Below the pieces are notes generated by a model. That model saw nothing but the letters and a program-made list of their open reading frames with translations, did no database searches and was not told the DNA's origin. From positions 40,082 through 104,081 of the forward strand of contig JAEUIH010000019.1 of NCBI GenBank assembly GCA_016795105.1: a stretch of 64,000 nucleotides of DNA, given 5' to 3'. This DNA is from Planctomyces sp. (lineage in GTDB: Bacteria; Planctomycetota; Planctomycetia; Planctomycetales; Planctomycetaceae). This document shows, piece by piece, positions 46,896 to 56,522 of the stretch; the stretch's first letter is position 1, and each line of letters starts with the position of its first letter. A program made the position numbers and the translations under genes.

Positions 46896-47717
46896 ATGAA
46901 CACCTCGGAAATCGATGCTCCGGATCTGATCCCGGACCCCCCGGCCCCGGAAGTTCTTGTTGAATTGTGTGTGGGTGGTGTGACGGATGTTGAAGTGGCT
47001 GAAGCATTTCGGCTTCAGCGAATTGAATTGAATTCAGCCTTGCCGCTGGGGGGGCTTACACCAGCAGCCGGTCTGGTCAAATCGGCAAGGCAAATCTTTC
47101 AGGGGGAGATCATCGCGATGGTCCGACCTCGTGAAGGTGGATTCTGTTATTCCGAATCAGAGTTTCGAGTGATGGTCGATGATGCGTCCGCCTTGATTGA
47201 CATGGGAGCCGATGGAATCGCGGTTGGATTTCTTCTTCCTTCCGGTGAACTTGATGAAGCTCAATGCGATCGTTTCAGAAACGCAGTTCCCAGAACGGCG
47301 CTGGTTCTGCATCGGGCATTTGATGTGGTGCGGGATCAGCGTGAAGCAGTTCGCAAAATGATCGAGCTTGGGTGGGATCGGATTTTGACAAGCGGCGGAG
47401 CTCGAACGGCAGTCGAGGGAGCGGGGCGAATCCGGGAATTGGCTGAGCTTGCAGGTGAGCAGATCGAAATTCTTCCGGGATCGGGAATTCGATCCGGTAA
47501 TGTGGGAGATCTGTTAACCAGGACCGGCCTGCGGCAGGTGCATGCGTCATGCGGCACGATCCAGTCGGATCGATCCATGCAGGCAAATCCGCTTCTGAAT
47601 TTCTCGACTCCCGGTTCCCTCGATGGTGGCGCATATACAACCGCAAGTAACCATGAGTTGTCTGCGTTGATGCTGGCAATTGATACGTGGCTGAAGAATC
47701 GGGAGATTGCGGGTTAG
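46896..47717 (+). CDS. cutC: CutC family protein
   Basis: The start at ATG 46896 yields 273 residues; sequence upstream in the frame has no homology. The TIM-barrel CutC family is recognised by VLVELCVGGVTDVEVAEAFRLQRIELNSALPLGGLTPAAGLV, IIAMVRPREGGFCYSESEF, ADGIAVGFLLPSGELD, ALVLHRAFDVV, WDRILTSGGARTA and ILPGSGIRSGNV. CutC was linked to copper homeostasis in E. coli, but direct copper handling is disputed. It is followed 5 nt later by the cysteine-cluster protein, so the two are likely cotranscribed. Confidence 0.93.
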   Translation: MNTSEIDAPDLIPDPPAPEVLVELCVGGVTDVEVAEAFRLQRIELNSALPLGGLTPAAGLVKSARQIFQGEIIAMVRPREGGFCYSESEFRVMVDDASALIDMGADGIAVGFLLPSGELDEAQCDRFRNAVPRTALVLHRAFDVVRDQREAVRKMIELGWDRILTSGGARTAVEGAGRIRELAELAGEQIEILPGSGIRSGNVGDLLTRTGLRQVHASCGTIQSDRSMQANPLLNFSTPGSLDGGAYTTASNHELSALMLAIDTWLKNREIAG

Positions 47718-47722
47718 ACTCT

Positions 47723-48019
47723 ATGGCGAGCCTTCCCCTGATTGAATCGTGTTCCGGTTGCTGTGCCTGCTGTCGGCGCACGCCCATTCCACCGTTTGAA
47801 CCGGGAGAGTCTATTGCGCTCGATGTGCCGGAGGAATTGCTTGAAGCTGTTGCCGCTCGCATTGCAGCCGGGCAGGAATTTGACTTGCTCCCCTGTGTCT
47901 GGCTCGATGAACTGACGGGACTGTGCCGTCACTATGAATTGCGTCCAAAAGCCTGTAGAGATTTTGTCATTGGCAGTGATCTGTGCCGATTGTCTCGATG
48001 GGATGAAGGCTTGCCCTGA
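47723..48019 (+). CDS. YkgJ-type cysteine cluster protein
   Basis: Starting at ATG 47723 (98 residues), this small protein has the CxxCC...C arrangement of the zinc/iron-chelating family: CSGCCACCRRTPIPPF near the N-terminus and CVWLDELTGLCRHYELRPKACRDF followed by a last Cys (SDLCRL). These cysteines ligate a metal or Fe-S centre. It lacks the longer C-terminal part of some members. It is probably translated from the cutC transcript. The biochemical role of the family is unknown. Confidence 0.85.
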   Translation: MASLPLIESCSGCCACCRRTPIPPFEPGESIALDVPEELLEAVAARIAAGQEFDLLPCVWLDELTGLCRHYELRPKACRDFVIGSDLCRLSRWDEGLP

Positions 48020-48030
48020 CGCGTTCGATG

Positions 48031-49434
48031 TCAGACTCGCAGAAAGATCTTCTGTCGATAAAGCCAAAGTGCCAATAGCCAGTACATGAGGAATACAAGA
48101 GTGGGAACAGTGAGTCGGCCCCACAGGTCCATATTCAGGACATCCGGTCCAAAGACAGCTTCCAGAATTCCCGCCAGGTGGATACGGACGATTTTGTCTG
48201 CTGTCCAGCCATTAAACAGCTGTCCAAGCAGATACATCAGCATGGAATTTGTGCCCACAACAACCAGCGGGAAAGCGAGTTTGCGAAGCGGAAGCAAATC
48301 AAACAGCAGATAGAATACTGCAAGGAACCAAATGGCATAAGCGCCACTGAACAGTGCCCATGACGGAGTCCAGATACGTTTTACGATTGGGCACAGCCAC
48401 TGATTTCCTGCCAGACCAAGGATCAGGCAAGTCAGGCCCAGGCTGAACAGGATCCCGAGTTTTACCCATCGAGTTCCCGGTGAGATCAGCAGTTGTCCGC
48501 AGATGACTCCAAGGAGGATTGTGGCGATCGAAGGCCAGAAGTTTAGTGTTGTGTAGCCACCGCGATTGTGCGTCCATGCAGCGGGATTCGAGAACAGGAC
48601 TTTGCTGAAGATGCCTGGGGATTTTGCTGCGGCGTCGGCCACCTGCGGTGATCGGAGCCTGGGCAGGAGCCACATATCAAAACGGTGAGCAACGTTTGAA
48701 TTCTTTGACCAGGGAGCAAACCGTTCGGTGAAGACTTCTCCCGCTTTTGGCGTTAAATCTGTGTCAAGATTTGTATAATCAAAGTCGGATGGGGGTGGAT
48801 TGAGTGAAAAGAACAACCAGTTGGATCCAAGGACAAGCAGAATTCCGGCCCACAGTATGGCTGACTGTTTTGTCAGGGACCTGTTCCCCCGATCGTCCTG
48901 ACTGGCACGCTCTGAGATTCGCATGACGGCATAAGCGAAGGAATAGCCGAGTCCGATCTGGCAAAGGACGTTGGGGAATATCCAGTTGGTCCGTACTGCA
49001 TCCGTCGATGAGAGAAATACTCCGATGAGAACCAGCACTATGGATCGCAGGATCGCGTGAGCAGCACGGCGTTTCTCTGACTCACCGTTTTGTTCTCGGC
49101 GTTTATAGGAATACGGCATCGAGACGCCGACCATAAACATGAAGCAGGGCTGGATCAAATCCCAGAACGAGACGCCCATCGTCCCAAAGATGCTGATCCA
49201 TCGGGGATGGTCAAAGTGGAATCCAAGAGTTTGCCAGCTGTCGTAGTTGAAAAGCTGTCTGGCGAGAAAACCATCGGCGTCGGTTGCCCAGACAGGCGAA
49301 TCTGGAGGGAGTTTTGAAAAGTTGGCAATCCCGAATCCAGTCGCCGCCAGCATCATCATGATGAACCCGCGAAACGCATCCAGGGATACCAGTCGCTCGT
49401 TCACAACCGGGGGTGCGATCGCTGATTGTTTCAT
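48031..49434 (-). CDS. DUF5009/HGSNAT-like membrane acyltransferase
   Basis: This 467-residue membrane protein has about ten to eleven helices. The opening RLVSLDAFRGFIMMMLAATGFG is the DUF5009 hallmark, shared with eukaryotic heparan-alpha-glucosaminide N-acetyltransferase; MGVSFWDLIQPCFMFMVGVSMPYSYKRR follows. A long periplasmic insertion lies near residues 215-290. Related proteins acetylate extracytoplasmic sugars, moving acetyl groups across the membrane. The start overlaps the upstream lipoprotein gene by 4 nt (ATGA), so the two are coupled. Confidence 0.88.
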   Translation of the reverse strand: MKQSAIAPPVVNERLVSLDAFRGFIMMMLAATGFGIANFSKLPPDSPVWATDADGFLARQLFNYDSWQTLGFHFDHPRWISIFGTMGVSFWDLIQPCFMFMVGVSMPYSYKRREQNGESEKRRAAHAILRSIVLVLIGVFLSSTDAVRTNWIFPNVLCQIGLGYSFAYAVMRISERASQDDRGNRSLTKQSAILWAGILLVLGSNWLFFSLNPPPSDFDYTNLDTDLTPKAGEVFTERFAPWSKNSNVAHRFDMWLLPRLRSPQVADAAAKSPGIFSKVLFSNPAAWTHNRGGYTTLNFWPSIATILLGVICGQLLISPGTRWVKLGILFSLGLTCLILGLAGNQWLCPIVKRIWTPSWALFSGAYAIWFLAVFYLLFDLLPLRKLAFPLVVVGTNSMLMYLLGQLFNGWTADKIVRIHLAGILEAVFGPDVLNMDLWGRLTVPTLVFLMYWLLALWLYRQKIFLRV

Positions 49435-49688
49435 TCGTGGTGCTGTCCTGCGGGAGGGTTATCAAGAGCCTTCTGGCGTTCTTCGTCTGTCATTTTCTCC
49501 CATTCGTCCAGACAGGGTGGGCAACAGAAGGCCACTGTTTTTCCGTTCCACTGAACGGTCAGGTCCGGTACGACTTCGTTCCCCATGACAGGGCAATGCG
49601 TATTTGTGGAACCGCCACAGCCAGCGATGCTGCAAAATGCGAAGCCACAGAATACGAGGGATGCGAGGGCCAGTTTTTGATTCAACAT
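49431..49688 (-). CDS. Small lipoprotein with YHS-like Cys motifs
   Basis: This 85-residue protein has a lipoprotein signal (MLNQKLALASLVFCGFAFCSIAGCGG, lipobox IAGC). The short mature part contains CPVMGNEVVPDLTVQWNGKTVAFCCPPCLDEWEKM, matching the YHS-type metal-binding pattern (CPVMG ... FCCPPC) found in planctomycete lipoproteins. It ends in HHE. Heavy-metal or copper binding on the outer face of a membrane is inferred. It overlaps the DUF5009-type gene by 4 nt. Confidence 0.82.
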   Translation of the reverse strand: MLNQKLALASLVFCGFAFCSIAGCGGSTNTHCPVMGNEVVPDLTVQWNGKTVAFCCPPCLDEWEKMTDEERQKALDNPPAGQHHE

Positions 49689-49843
49689 CGTGACGAATCC
49701 GGGAATTTCGGGCAGAGGAAGATGCGATCAGTGTACCGCGAGCCATACACTTGTCGAGGACTCCGGAAGGAAGCCCGGTTAATTTCCGGCTCGATCCGCG
49801 GAAAGAACAGGCTTCTCAGGTCTTCGTATAGAGAATTGTTTCC

Positions 49844-50356
49844 ATGAGGAAATCCCGCGTGTCTTTAATGCTGTTGATTCCGGCCATTGTGCTGATCGTC
49901 TGGATGGTCAGCATGTTTGCCCTGAGCTTCACCGCAAAAATGCCGGGAGGTCTGGGTGTGCAGGGGGGGCGACTTGCAGAATGTCCCGAGTCTCCAAACT
50001 GTGTTTGTACTCAGTGTTCCAGTCGTGAACACTGGATGGAGCCGTTGATGTATTCTGAAGATGCGGGAATCGCCTGGAGTCGTCTGAAGTCGTTGATTGA
50101 AGCGAATTCCGAAGCGACGATCATTACGGAAACAGACGGCTATCTGCATGTGGAATTCAAGACTGCTTTTTTTCGATTTGTGGACGATGTGGAATTTCTG
50201 CTGGATGCGGAATCGGGGCGAATTCATTTTCGGTCGGCCTCTCGAGTGGGCTACTCCGACATGGGACTGAATCGGCGTCGCATGGAAGATTTCCGAAAGC
50301 GTTTCGAGTCGGCAGCAGTGCAGCGCTCTGCGTCACCTGTCCTGCAGAATCCTTAG
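49844..50356 (+). CDS. DUF1499 family membrane-anchored protein
   Basis: This 170-residue protein has an N-terminal hydrophobic helix (about 5-26), possibly an uncleaved anchor. The DUF1499 domain follows, recognised by LAECPESPNCVCTQC, AWSRLKSLIEANSEATIITETDGYLHVEFKTAFFRFVDDVEFLLDAESGRIHFRSASRVGYSDMGLNRRRMEDFRKRF. The family is found in bacteria and plastids; its function is not established. The gene is single, with CpaF about 200 nt downstream. Confidence 0.9.
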   Translation: MRKSRVSLMLLIPAIVLIVWMVSMFALSFTAKMPGGLGVQGGRLAECPESPNCVCTQCSSREHWMEPLMYSEDAGIAWSRLKSLIEANSEATIITETDGYLHVEFKTAFFRFVDDVEFLLDAESGRIHFRSASRVGYSDMGLNRRRMEDFRKRFESAAVQRSASPVLQNP

Positions 50357-50558
50357 AATCACTGCAATCGAACGCCTTGTTTCTGCTGCGTTTGTCTCCA
50401 CTGTGCAACATTCCTGAACATTCCCTCCGTCACGCACCTTTTCTGTGACCTATTGTGCAGACAGGTAGTTGCCGAACGACTGCGGAGATCGCGGACCAAT
50501 TGGTCCTCGGCTGGCCGTCACTCGTGAATACGATCGGCAGTCCCGCGTACACCAGAGA

Positions 50559-51887
50559 ATGGAGCGTTTTGGAATGGTTGCCCCGATTAAGTCGTCGTCC
50601 CGTTCAAACAGCAACGACTTTGAAGCACTCAAGTCACACATCCACGGCAAACTTGTCGAAAAACTCGATCTGACTCGACTCTCGGAGCTGGAAGGAGAGT
50701 CCCTCCGTCGCGAGATTCGGGTTGTTGTGGAGCATTTGTGCGATACTGAAAATCCGATGCTGAATCGTTCCGAGCGTGAACGATTGGTAGAAGAGGTTCT
50801 CGATGAGGCGTTCGGATTTGGTCCACTCGAAATCCTGCTGAAGGAAGAGGGTGTGGCCGACATTATGATCAACGGCCCCAAGCACGTGTTTATTGAAAAG
50901 GGTGGCCGAATTCAGAAGTCGGATGTGACATTTCGTGACAATGATCACCTGTTGCAGATTCTTGACCGAATTGTTTCAAAGGTCGGCCGTCGAGTTGATG
51001 AAACGTCTCCGATGGTTGACGCTCGACTCCCCGATGGTTCTCGACTGAATGCGATCATCCCGCCACTGGCTCTTGATGGACCTTCTCTGACAATTCGTCG
51101 ATTTGGTTCGAATCCACTGACGTTGGAAGACCTTCTCAAGTTTGGTGCGTTTACTCCTGAAATGGTGATGTTCCTTGAAGGCGGTATGAAAGCTCGTCTG
51201 AACATGATCATCAGCGGAGGTACTGGTTCCGGTAAAACAACGCTGCTGAATACACTGTCGAGTTTCATTTCCAACGAAAATCGAATTATCACAATCGAAG
51301 ACGCTGCTGAACTTCAGCTTCAGCAGGAACACGTTCTTCGCCTGGAAACTCGGCCACCGAACATCGAAGGTAAGGGACGCGTGACTGCGACCGACCTCGT
51401 TAAGAATGCACTGCGAATGCGGCCCGACCGAATTATCATCGGCGAATGTCGAGGCGGTGAAACGCTGGACATGCTTCAGGCGATGAACACTGGACACGAC
51501 GGATCTTTGACAACTGTCCACGCGAACAATCCTCGTGATGCGATCTCTCGAATTGAGACCCTGATCAACATGAGCGGGATTGAACTGCCGCTGGCAGCAA
51601 TTCGTAAGCAAATTGCTTCCGCCGTCCACCTGATCATTCAGGCAAACCGACTTCAGGGAGGACCTCGAAAGGTAACCTATATCACCGAGGTGGTGGGTAT
51701 GGAAGGTGAGACGATCGTGATGCAGGATATCTTCCGATTCGTTCAGGACGGAATCCGGGAAGACGGAAAGGCATTTGGTCACTTCGAATCGACCGGAGTT
51801 CGACCGAAGTGCATCGAACAACTGGAATCCTCCGGAATTCGTCTGCCAGCCGGACTGTTTGCTCAGCGCACGATGAGAACGCCTTAG
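50559..51887 (+). CDS. cpaF: CpaF/TadA-type secretion ATPase
   Basis: The start is placed at ATG 50559 (442 residues); ATG 50574 is equally possible, and the longer frame from 50469 lacks homology. The protein is a type II/IV secretion hexameric ATPase of the Tad pilus. It has an N-terminal helical domain, [25 protein letters not shown], then Walker [21 protein letters not shown] and the Asp box [29 protein letters not shown]. Walker B ([37 protein letters not shown]) includes the His box. It powers Tad pilus assembly with TadB and TadC, encoded next. Confidence 0.94.
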   Translation: MERFGMVAPIKSSSRSNSNDFEALKSHIHGKLVEKLDLTRLSELEGESLRREIRVVVEHLCDTENPMLNRSERERLVEEVLDEAFGFGPLEILLKEEGVADIMINGPKHVFIEKGGRIQKSDVTFRDNDHLLQILDRIVSKVGRRVDETSPMVDARLPDGSRLNAIIPPLALDGPSLTIRRFGSNPLTLEDLLKFGAFTPEMVMFLEGGMKARLNMIISGGTGSGKTTLLNTLSSFISNENRIITIEDAAELQLQQEHVLRLETRPPNIEGKGRVTATDLVKNALRMRPDRIIIGECRGGETLDMLQAMNTGHDGSLTTVHANNPRDAISRIETLINMSGIELPLAAIRKQIASAVHLIIQANRLQGGPRKVTYITEVVGMEGETIVMQDIFRFVQDGIREDGKAFGHFESTGVRPKCIEQLESSGIRLPAGLFAQRTMRTP

Positions 51888-52024
51888 AGTTTGGCTGAAC
51901 AGGACATGTGAGGCCCAAAACAGGATGTGCGGCTGAACTGGACGCAGCGGAGTGGCAGGGATTTGGAATGTGAACTGGATGTGTACTTAATGTCGGGAGA
52001 GCCCCGAATGAACGGGAGATCAAA

Positions 52025-52990
52025 ATGGAAGCAAGCTATCTGATCATGGGTGCCGCCTTTATTGGTGTGCTGGCCTTTGTGTTCGGAATTGCGCAATTCT
52101 TCCAGGGGAATTCAGATACTCAGCTGGAAGCAAGGCTCGCAGCGTTTACCGGACGAGCCGTCGGTCCGTCGAAGAAGGAAATTACAGAATCTCTGGTGCG
52201 AGACGGGATGCAGACTGCAAACGGTTTTGCTGCTGCGGTCGTCGGGCGATTTCAAAAGTTGCCGATGTTCTTTCGGCAGGCTGATTCACCGGTCAAGATT
52301 GAACACTTTCTTGGGGTTTGCGGGGGGACGGCCGCACTGGGGGGCGTGTTAACAATCATTGCACGCGCACCAGGACCGCTGATTCCGATTGGAGCTATCT
52401 TTGGGTTCTTCATGCCGTTTCTTTGGCTTCTGATGCGTCGACGTTCTCGTTTTCGTCGCTTCGAAAAGCAGTTGCCCGATGCACTGGAACTCATGGCCCG
52501 TGCTCTTCGATCAGGACATAGTCTTTCTTCCGGTCTTAACGTTGTGGCCACTGAGATGCCGGCGCCAATTTCCGCCGAGTTTCGAACAGCATACGATGAA
52601 CAGAATCTTGGAATTCCAATTGACGCAGCTCTGAGAAACATGCTGGGGCGCATACCGAACGTGGACCTGAAGTTCTTCGTTACAGCGGTTGCAATCCAGC
52701 GGCAGGCCGGGGGTGACCTGGCCGAAATTCTGAACAAGATCAGCTACCTCGTCCGCGAACGTTTCAAAATTCTTGGGCAGGTAAAAGCGTTGACCGGAGA
52801 AGGTCGAATCAGCGGAATCGTGCTGATGGCTCTTCCGGTCGCTCTGTTCTTTGCGGTGTATTACATCAACCCCGACTACGTGATGGTTCTGTTCACGCAT
52901 CCCACCGGACAGAAGATGATGTACGCCGCCATCTTTATGCAGGTCATCGGGGCTCTTGTGATTAAGAAAATCGTTGATATCAAGGTCTGA
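52025..52990 (+). CDS. tadB: TadB-like inner membrane platform protein
   Basis: This 321-residue protein starts MEASYLIMGAAFIGVLAFVFG (membrane helix), followed by a soluble linker and two more helices near 100-140. The T2SSF domain (about 155-280) contains RFEKQLPDALELMARALRSGHSLSSGLNVVATEMPAPISAEF. Two C-terminal helices close the protein. It forms the membrane platform of the Tad secretion/pilus machine with TadC. It lies 137 nt after cpaF, with weak spacing for coupling but the usual order. Confidence 0.9.
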   Translation: MEASYLIMGAAFIGVLAFVFGIAQFFQGNSDTQLEARLAAFTGRAVGPSKKEITESLVRDGMQTANGFAAAVVGRFQKLPMFFRQADSPVKIEHFLGVCGGTAALGGVLTIIARAPGPLIPIGAIFGFFMPFLWLLMRRRSRFRRFEKQLPDALELMARALRSGHSLSSGLNVVATEMPAPISAEFRTAYDEQNLGIPIDAALRNMLGRIPNVDLKFFVTAVAIQRQAGGDLAEILNKISYLVRERFKILGQVKALTGEGRISGIVLMALPVALFFAVYYINPDYVMVLFTHPTGQKMMYAAIFMQVIGALVIKKIVDIKV

Positions 52991-53053
52991 TTCATCAAAG
53001 CCTGATCCATCACGGTCTGAGTTTGGGAATTGTCATCAGCAGGACTTTCCAAT

Positions 53054-53989
53054 ATGGAATCTCAATATCTTGTTCTGGGTGCGACATTCATCGCCTTTAC
53101 CGGCGGAGTCTGGGCTCTGATGTCCATGTTTGGACGCAAGGAGTCTCGTGCTTCGGAGCGCCTGGCGGATATGAAGGACCCGTTTGCCAGACAACGTCGA
53201 GAATCAAGTTCTCAGCAGTCGACGGCCGTCAGTTCCATGATCGAACGCGCAGCGCCAGCGCTATCGAAAGCGCTGGAGTCCAAGAGCGAGCTTGAACAGA
53301 GTCATCTCAAGATTCGCCTCGCCAATGCGGGCTTTAATAATCAGAATGCTTCTCGCAACTTCCTCGCGATTAAGGTAATTGCGCTGTTCACGGGGTTGAT
53401 GTTTGGTGGTGGTTACAGCTATCTGATGTCGACTCCAGGTTCAAATTCCTGGATGTCACTGGTCTTTGGTGCCGGCCTTGGTTTCTACCTTCCGGAGATT
53501 GGTCTGGCAATCTTAAGAGCTGATCGGCAGGGGAAGATTTTTCTCCAGCTTCCGGACGCACTGGACCTGCTGGTCGTCTGCGTGGAAGCCGGGCTTGGTT
53601 TGGACGCAGCGATGCGTCGAGTCTCCGAGGAAATGATGGATGGATCTCCTGAAGTGTGCTCGGAACTCTCTATGGCAAATATGCACCTGCAGATGGGGAA
53701 GCCTCGTCGAGAAGTTCTGCATGATCTCGGAGTCCGTACCGGGGTTGATGACGTGCGAGCTCTTGCGGCGATCCTGATCCAGGCAGACAAGTTCGGTTCG
53801 TCTGTAGCACAGGCACTGCGAGTTCAATCGGACAGTATGCGAGTGAAGCGACGGCAGATGGCAGAAGAAAAGGCTCAGCAGTCAGCCGTTAAAATGATCT
53901 TTCCACTGGTATTGTTTATTTTCCCGGGGATCTTTGTGGTCCTTGTCGGCCCAGCCAGTATCCAGCTGATGGAAAACCTGACGAACTAA
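53054..53989 (+). CDS. tadC: TadC-like inner membrane platform protein
   Basis: The start ATG 53054 (311 residues) is chosen because MESQYLVLGATFIAFTGGVW mirrors the TadB start; a start at 53030 would add eight residues. The T2SSF domain is marked by QLPDALDLLVVCVEAGLGLDAAMRRVSEEM and GVDDVRALAAILIQADKFGSSVAQALRVQSDSMR. C-terminal helix AVKMIFPLVLFIFPGIFVVLVGPASIQ is typical of TadC. It completes the cpaF-tadB-tadC set. No pilin, prepilin peptidase, secretin or CpaE gene is present, so those must lie elsewhere. Confidence 0.9.
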   Translation: MESQYLVLGATFIAFTGGVWALMSMFGRKESRASERLADMKDPFARQRRESSSQQSTAVSSMIERAAPALSKALESKSELEQSHLKIRLANAGFNNQNASRNFLAIKVIALFTGLMFGGGYSYLMSTPGSNSWMSLVFGAGLGFYLPEIGLAILRADRQGKIFLQLPDALDLLVVCVEAGLGLDAAMRRVSEEMMDGSPEVCSELSMANMHLQMGKPRREVLHDLGVRTGVDDVRALAAILIQADKFGSSVAQALRVQSDSMRVKRRQMAEEKAQQSAVKMIFPLVLFIFPGIFVVLVGPASIQLMENLTN

Positions 53990-54110
53990 TCATCGTTTGC
54001 CAGCGGACGCTTGACGCTGGCTGCAGATTTCCGGAACACTCCAGCAGCTGAACATTCGCCTGCAGCCAATTGGGTCGCGGGCGAACTCAACATCTGGAGG
54101 GCGATCCCCA

Positions 54111-56522
54111 ATGTGTCTGCTTCCACTGATCCGTTTGTTCGTTGTAGTTCGTGTGCTCGTGATGATTCTGCTGATGTCGCCCGTGGCAATCGTGGCGTCG
54201 TCGAGTATGGCAGATGCTCAGGAGCCGCCGGATACGAACTACGATGAAGACGCAGTTCCGCCTTATCATCTGCCCAACCCGCTGATATGTTTCGATGGAC
54301 GCGAAATTACGACACCCGAACAATGGTGGTCGACTCGCCGTCCGGAAATTCTGGAAGCGTTTGCTGAAAACCTCTACGGTCAGACTCCCCGGATTCAGAC
54401 GACATTGAGGGCGGAACGCCGTGTAGCAGATTTTGAACTCGAAGATGGAACGGGCTTCTGTCGGCAGGTGCGAATTCATCTGTTTGATCAGGCTGGCACG
54501 TCCATTGATCAGGCTGCCGCACCCTGGATCGATGTGTTGATGTTCATCCCGGCTGTCGCGGCACCGGATTCCGGAACAGATGTGCCAGTCTTTCTTGGCC
54601 TGAACTATGGCAACCAGGGGGTCTCGGCGGACCCTCGAATTCTCCCCTCGCGGAATTCGCATTGTTCAGCCGGGGAGCATGCTCATCGCTGGCCGGTGGC
54701 GTCAATTCTGCGTCGGGGTTATGCAGTCGCCTGCTTTCATGGCGGCGATATCGAACTCGATCCGCATGGTTCGGGCTGCCGTTTCACGCCGGATGGCTGG
54801 TCAGGGGGCATTCGTTCCTATGTGATGAAGTCTGAGAATCGTGCGGAGCTTCTCCCGAATGAGTGGGGGTCGATTGGTGCCTGGGCGTGGGGGCTGAGCC
54901 GTGTTCAGGATTATCTAATGACGGATCCCGAGATTGATGATGCAAGGACTATTGTCTTTGGTCATTCTCGAACTGGAAAGACAGCCCTGTGGGCAGCGGC
55001 ACAGGATCCGCGATTTGCTATGGCCATATCCAATAACTCAGGTCAGGGCGGAGCATCGCTGGCACGGCGTCGGTTCGGCGAAACTGTGGCAGCTTCATTC
55101 TCGCTTTCCGGGTTCTGGTATTGCCGGAACTATGAGCGATTCGGCAACAATGAGGCGAACCTGCCCGTGGATTCTCATGAACTGATTGGTCTGATTGCTC
55201 CGAGGCCGGTTTACGTTGCCAGTGCCGAAGAGGATCTCTGGGCTGATCCACGTGGAGAATTTCTCGCTGCATATCATGCAGGCCCCGTTTATGAACTGCT
55301 CGGCAAGTCGGCCCTTGGCAGCATCGAAACTCCACCGACGAATTCATCCGTCGGCGTCTCAGTTGGATATCACGTGAGAACCGGTGACCATGAGATTACA
55401 GAGTATGACTGGTCGAGATACCTGGACTTTGCCGATCGTCATCTGCGCCGACGCAGAGTTCTCTATAACTTTGATGGCGATTCATGTCTTTCGACGAGGG
55501 CTGGCAGCAAAGGGCCGGTCGATGTGAATGAAGACGATGTCAGGAGACTGATCGAAGAGGTGGCCTACAAGGGAAGTCGAGTCGACACGATCTTTGTTTG
55601 CATCAATGCTCAGGCGATGTATTACCCAACAATGGTTGGCACCATGCGTGGAACTCTCTCGACGGATGCTGAGCGAGAAAGCTGGCCAGCTTCTGAGAAG
55701 CAGAGGTTTAAGAACATGGACAGCTTCTTCAGACGCGGAGTTGATCCTTATGCCATTATGCTGGCTGAGTCAAAACGAAAAGGACGGGAGGCATTACTGA
55801 CGTTCCGGATGAATGATGATCACGGAAATGACTTTCTTCGAACTCAGTTTCAGGCAGATCATCCGGAATGGAAGCTGGGGACGAATCCAGAGCGACTCGA
55901 CGGTGCAATGGATTTCACGCATGACGAGGTTCGAGACTATACGTATCAACTGATTAAAGAAGCCGTTCAACGATACGACTGCGACGGCATTGAGTTGGAC
56001 TTCAATCGCTTTCCCGGATTCTTCAGAGAACTGAATACGGAAGAGCGAGTTGTTCGCATGAATGCTCTTGTTGAGCGTATTCGAAAACTGCTCGACGAAC
56101 TGGGTGACCGACGAAACAGGCGATATGCACTATCTGTTCGAGTTCCGTCGAATTTTGGTCAGGCGCCTCCGACTCCGGAAACGGCACGATTGATTGGCTG
56201 TGATGTTGCGGGATGGACAAAAGCAGGATGGGTAGATTTTGTATCGGTGAGCGAGTTTCTCTTTGAGCGTGGTGATCTTCCGATACACGCCTGGAAGTCG
56301 GCAATTACGACCGTTCCGGTCTATGGCGGAATTGAATGCACTCGAGGTAGTGGTGCAGGAAACCTGTCTGCTGCCGAGTATCGCGCGGCTGCTGGCGCTT
56401 TAATGTCGCAGGGTTCTGACGGTGTTTACCTGTTTAACTTCTTCACGTCTCGGGAAGAAGGACAGAATGCCTATGAGCCACCATTTGAGGTCCTTTCAGA
56501 CCTCGGTGTGCACTCAGAGTAA
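54111..56522 (+). CDS. Glucuronoyl-esterase-like hydrolase fused to a glycoside-hydrolase-like domain
   Basis: This 803-residue exported protein has a strong GGAGGG ribosome-binding site and a signal peptide (about 1-36). Residues 40-445 are an alpha/beta hydrolase of the CE15 glucuronoyl esterase type: nucleophile Ser286 in VFGHSRTGKTALWAA, Glu324 in RRFGETVAASF, His427 in GYHVRTGDHEITEYDW. Residues about 450-803 resemble a TIM-barrel glycoside-hydrolase-like family: ALLTFRMNDDHGND, an acidic strand CDGIELDFNRFPGFF and VAGWTKAGWVDFVSVSEFL. CE15 enzymes cut lignin-glucuronoxylan esters. The fusion suggests combined processing of a complex polysaccharide in the periplasm. The gene ends exactly at the convergent GntP-type permease gene. 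Confidence 0.82.
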   Translation: MCLLPLIRLFVVVRVLVMILLMSPVAIVASSSMADAQEPPDTNYDEDAVPPYHLPNPLICFDGREITTPEQWWSTRRPEILEAFAENLYGQTPRIQTTLRAERRVADFELEDGTGFCRQVRIHLFDQAGTSIDQAAAPWIDVLMFIPAVAAPDSGTDVPVFLGLNYGNQGVSADPRILPSRNSHCSAGEHAHRWPVASILRRGYAVACFHGGDIELDPHGSGCRFTPDGWSGGIRSYVMKSENRAELLPNEWGSIGAWAWGLSRVQDYLMTDPEIDDARTIVFGHSRTGKTALWAAAQDPRFAMAISNNSGQGGASLARRRFGETVAASFSLSGFWYCRNYERFGNNEANLPVDSHELIGLIAPRPVYVASAEEDLWADPRGEFLAAYHAGPVYELLGKSALGSIETPPTNSSVGVSVGYHVRTGDHEITEYDWSRYLDFADRHLRRRRVLYNFDGDSCLSTRAGSKGPVDVNEDDVRRLIEEVAYKGSRVDTIFVCINAQAMYYPTMVGTMRGTLSTDAERESWPASEKQRFKNMDSFFRRGVDPYAIMLAESKRKGREALLTFRMNDDHGNDFLRTQFQADHPEWKLGTNPERLDGAMDFTHDEVRDYTYQLIKEAVQRYDCDGIELDFNRFPGFFRELNTEERVVRMNALVERIRKLLDELGDRRNRRYALSVRVPSNFGQAPPTPETARLIGCDVAGWTKAGWVDFVSVSEFLFERGDLPIHAWKSAITTVPVYGGIECTRGSGAGNLSAAEYRAAAGALMSQGSDGVYLFNFFTSREEGQNAYEPPFEVLSDLGVHSE

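Noticed and set aside
50976..51821. 280-codon minus-strand frame inside cpaF
   Set aside because: Antisense of conserved Walker motifs; no independent homology.
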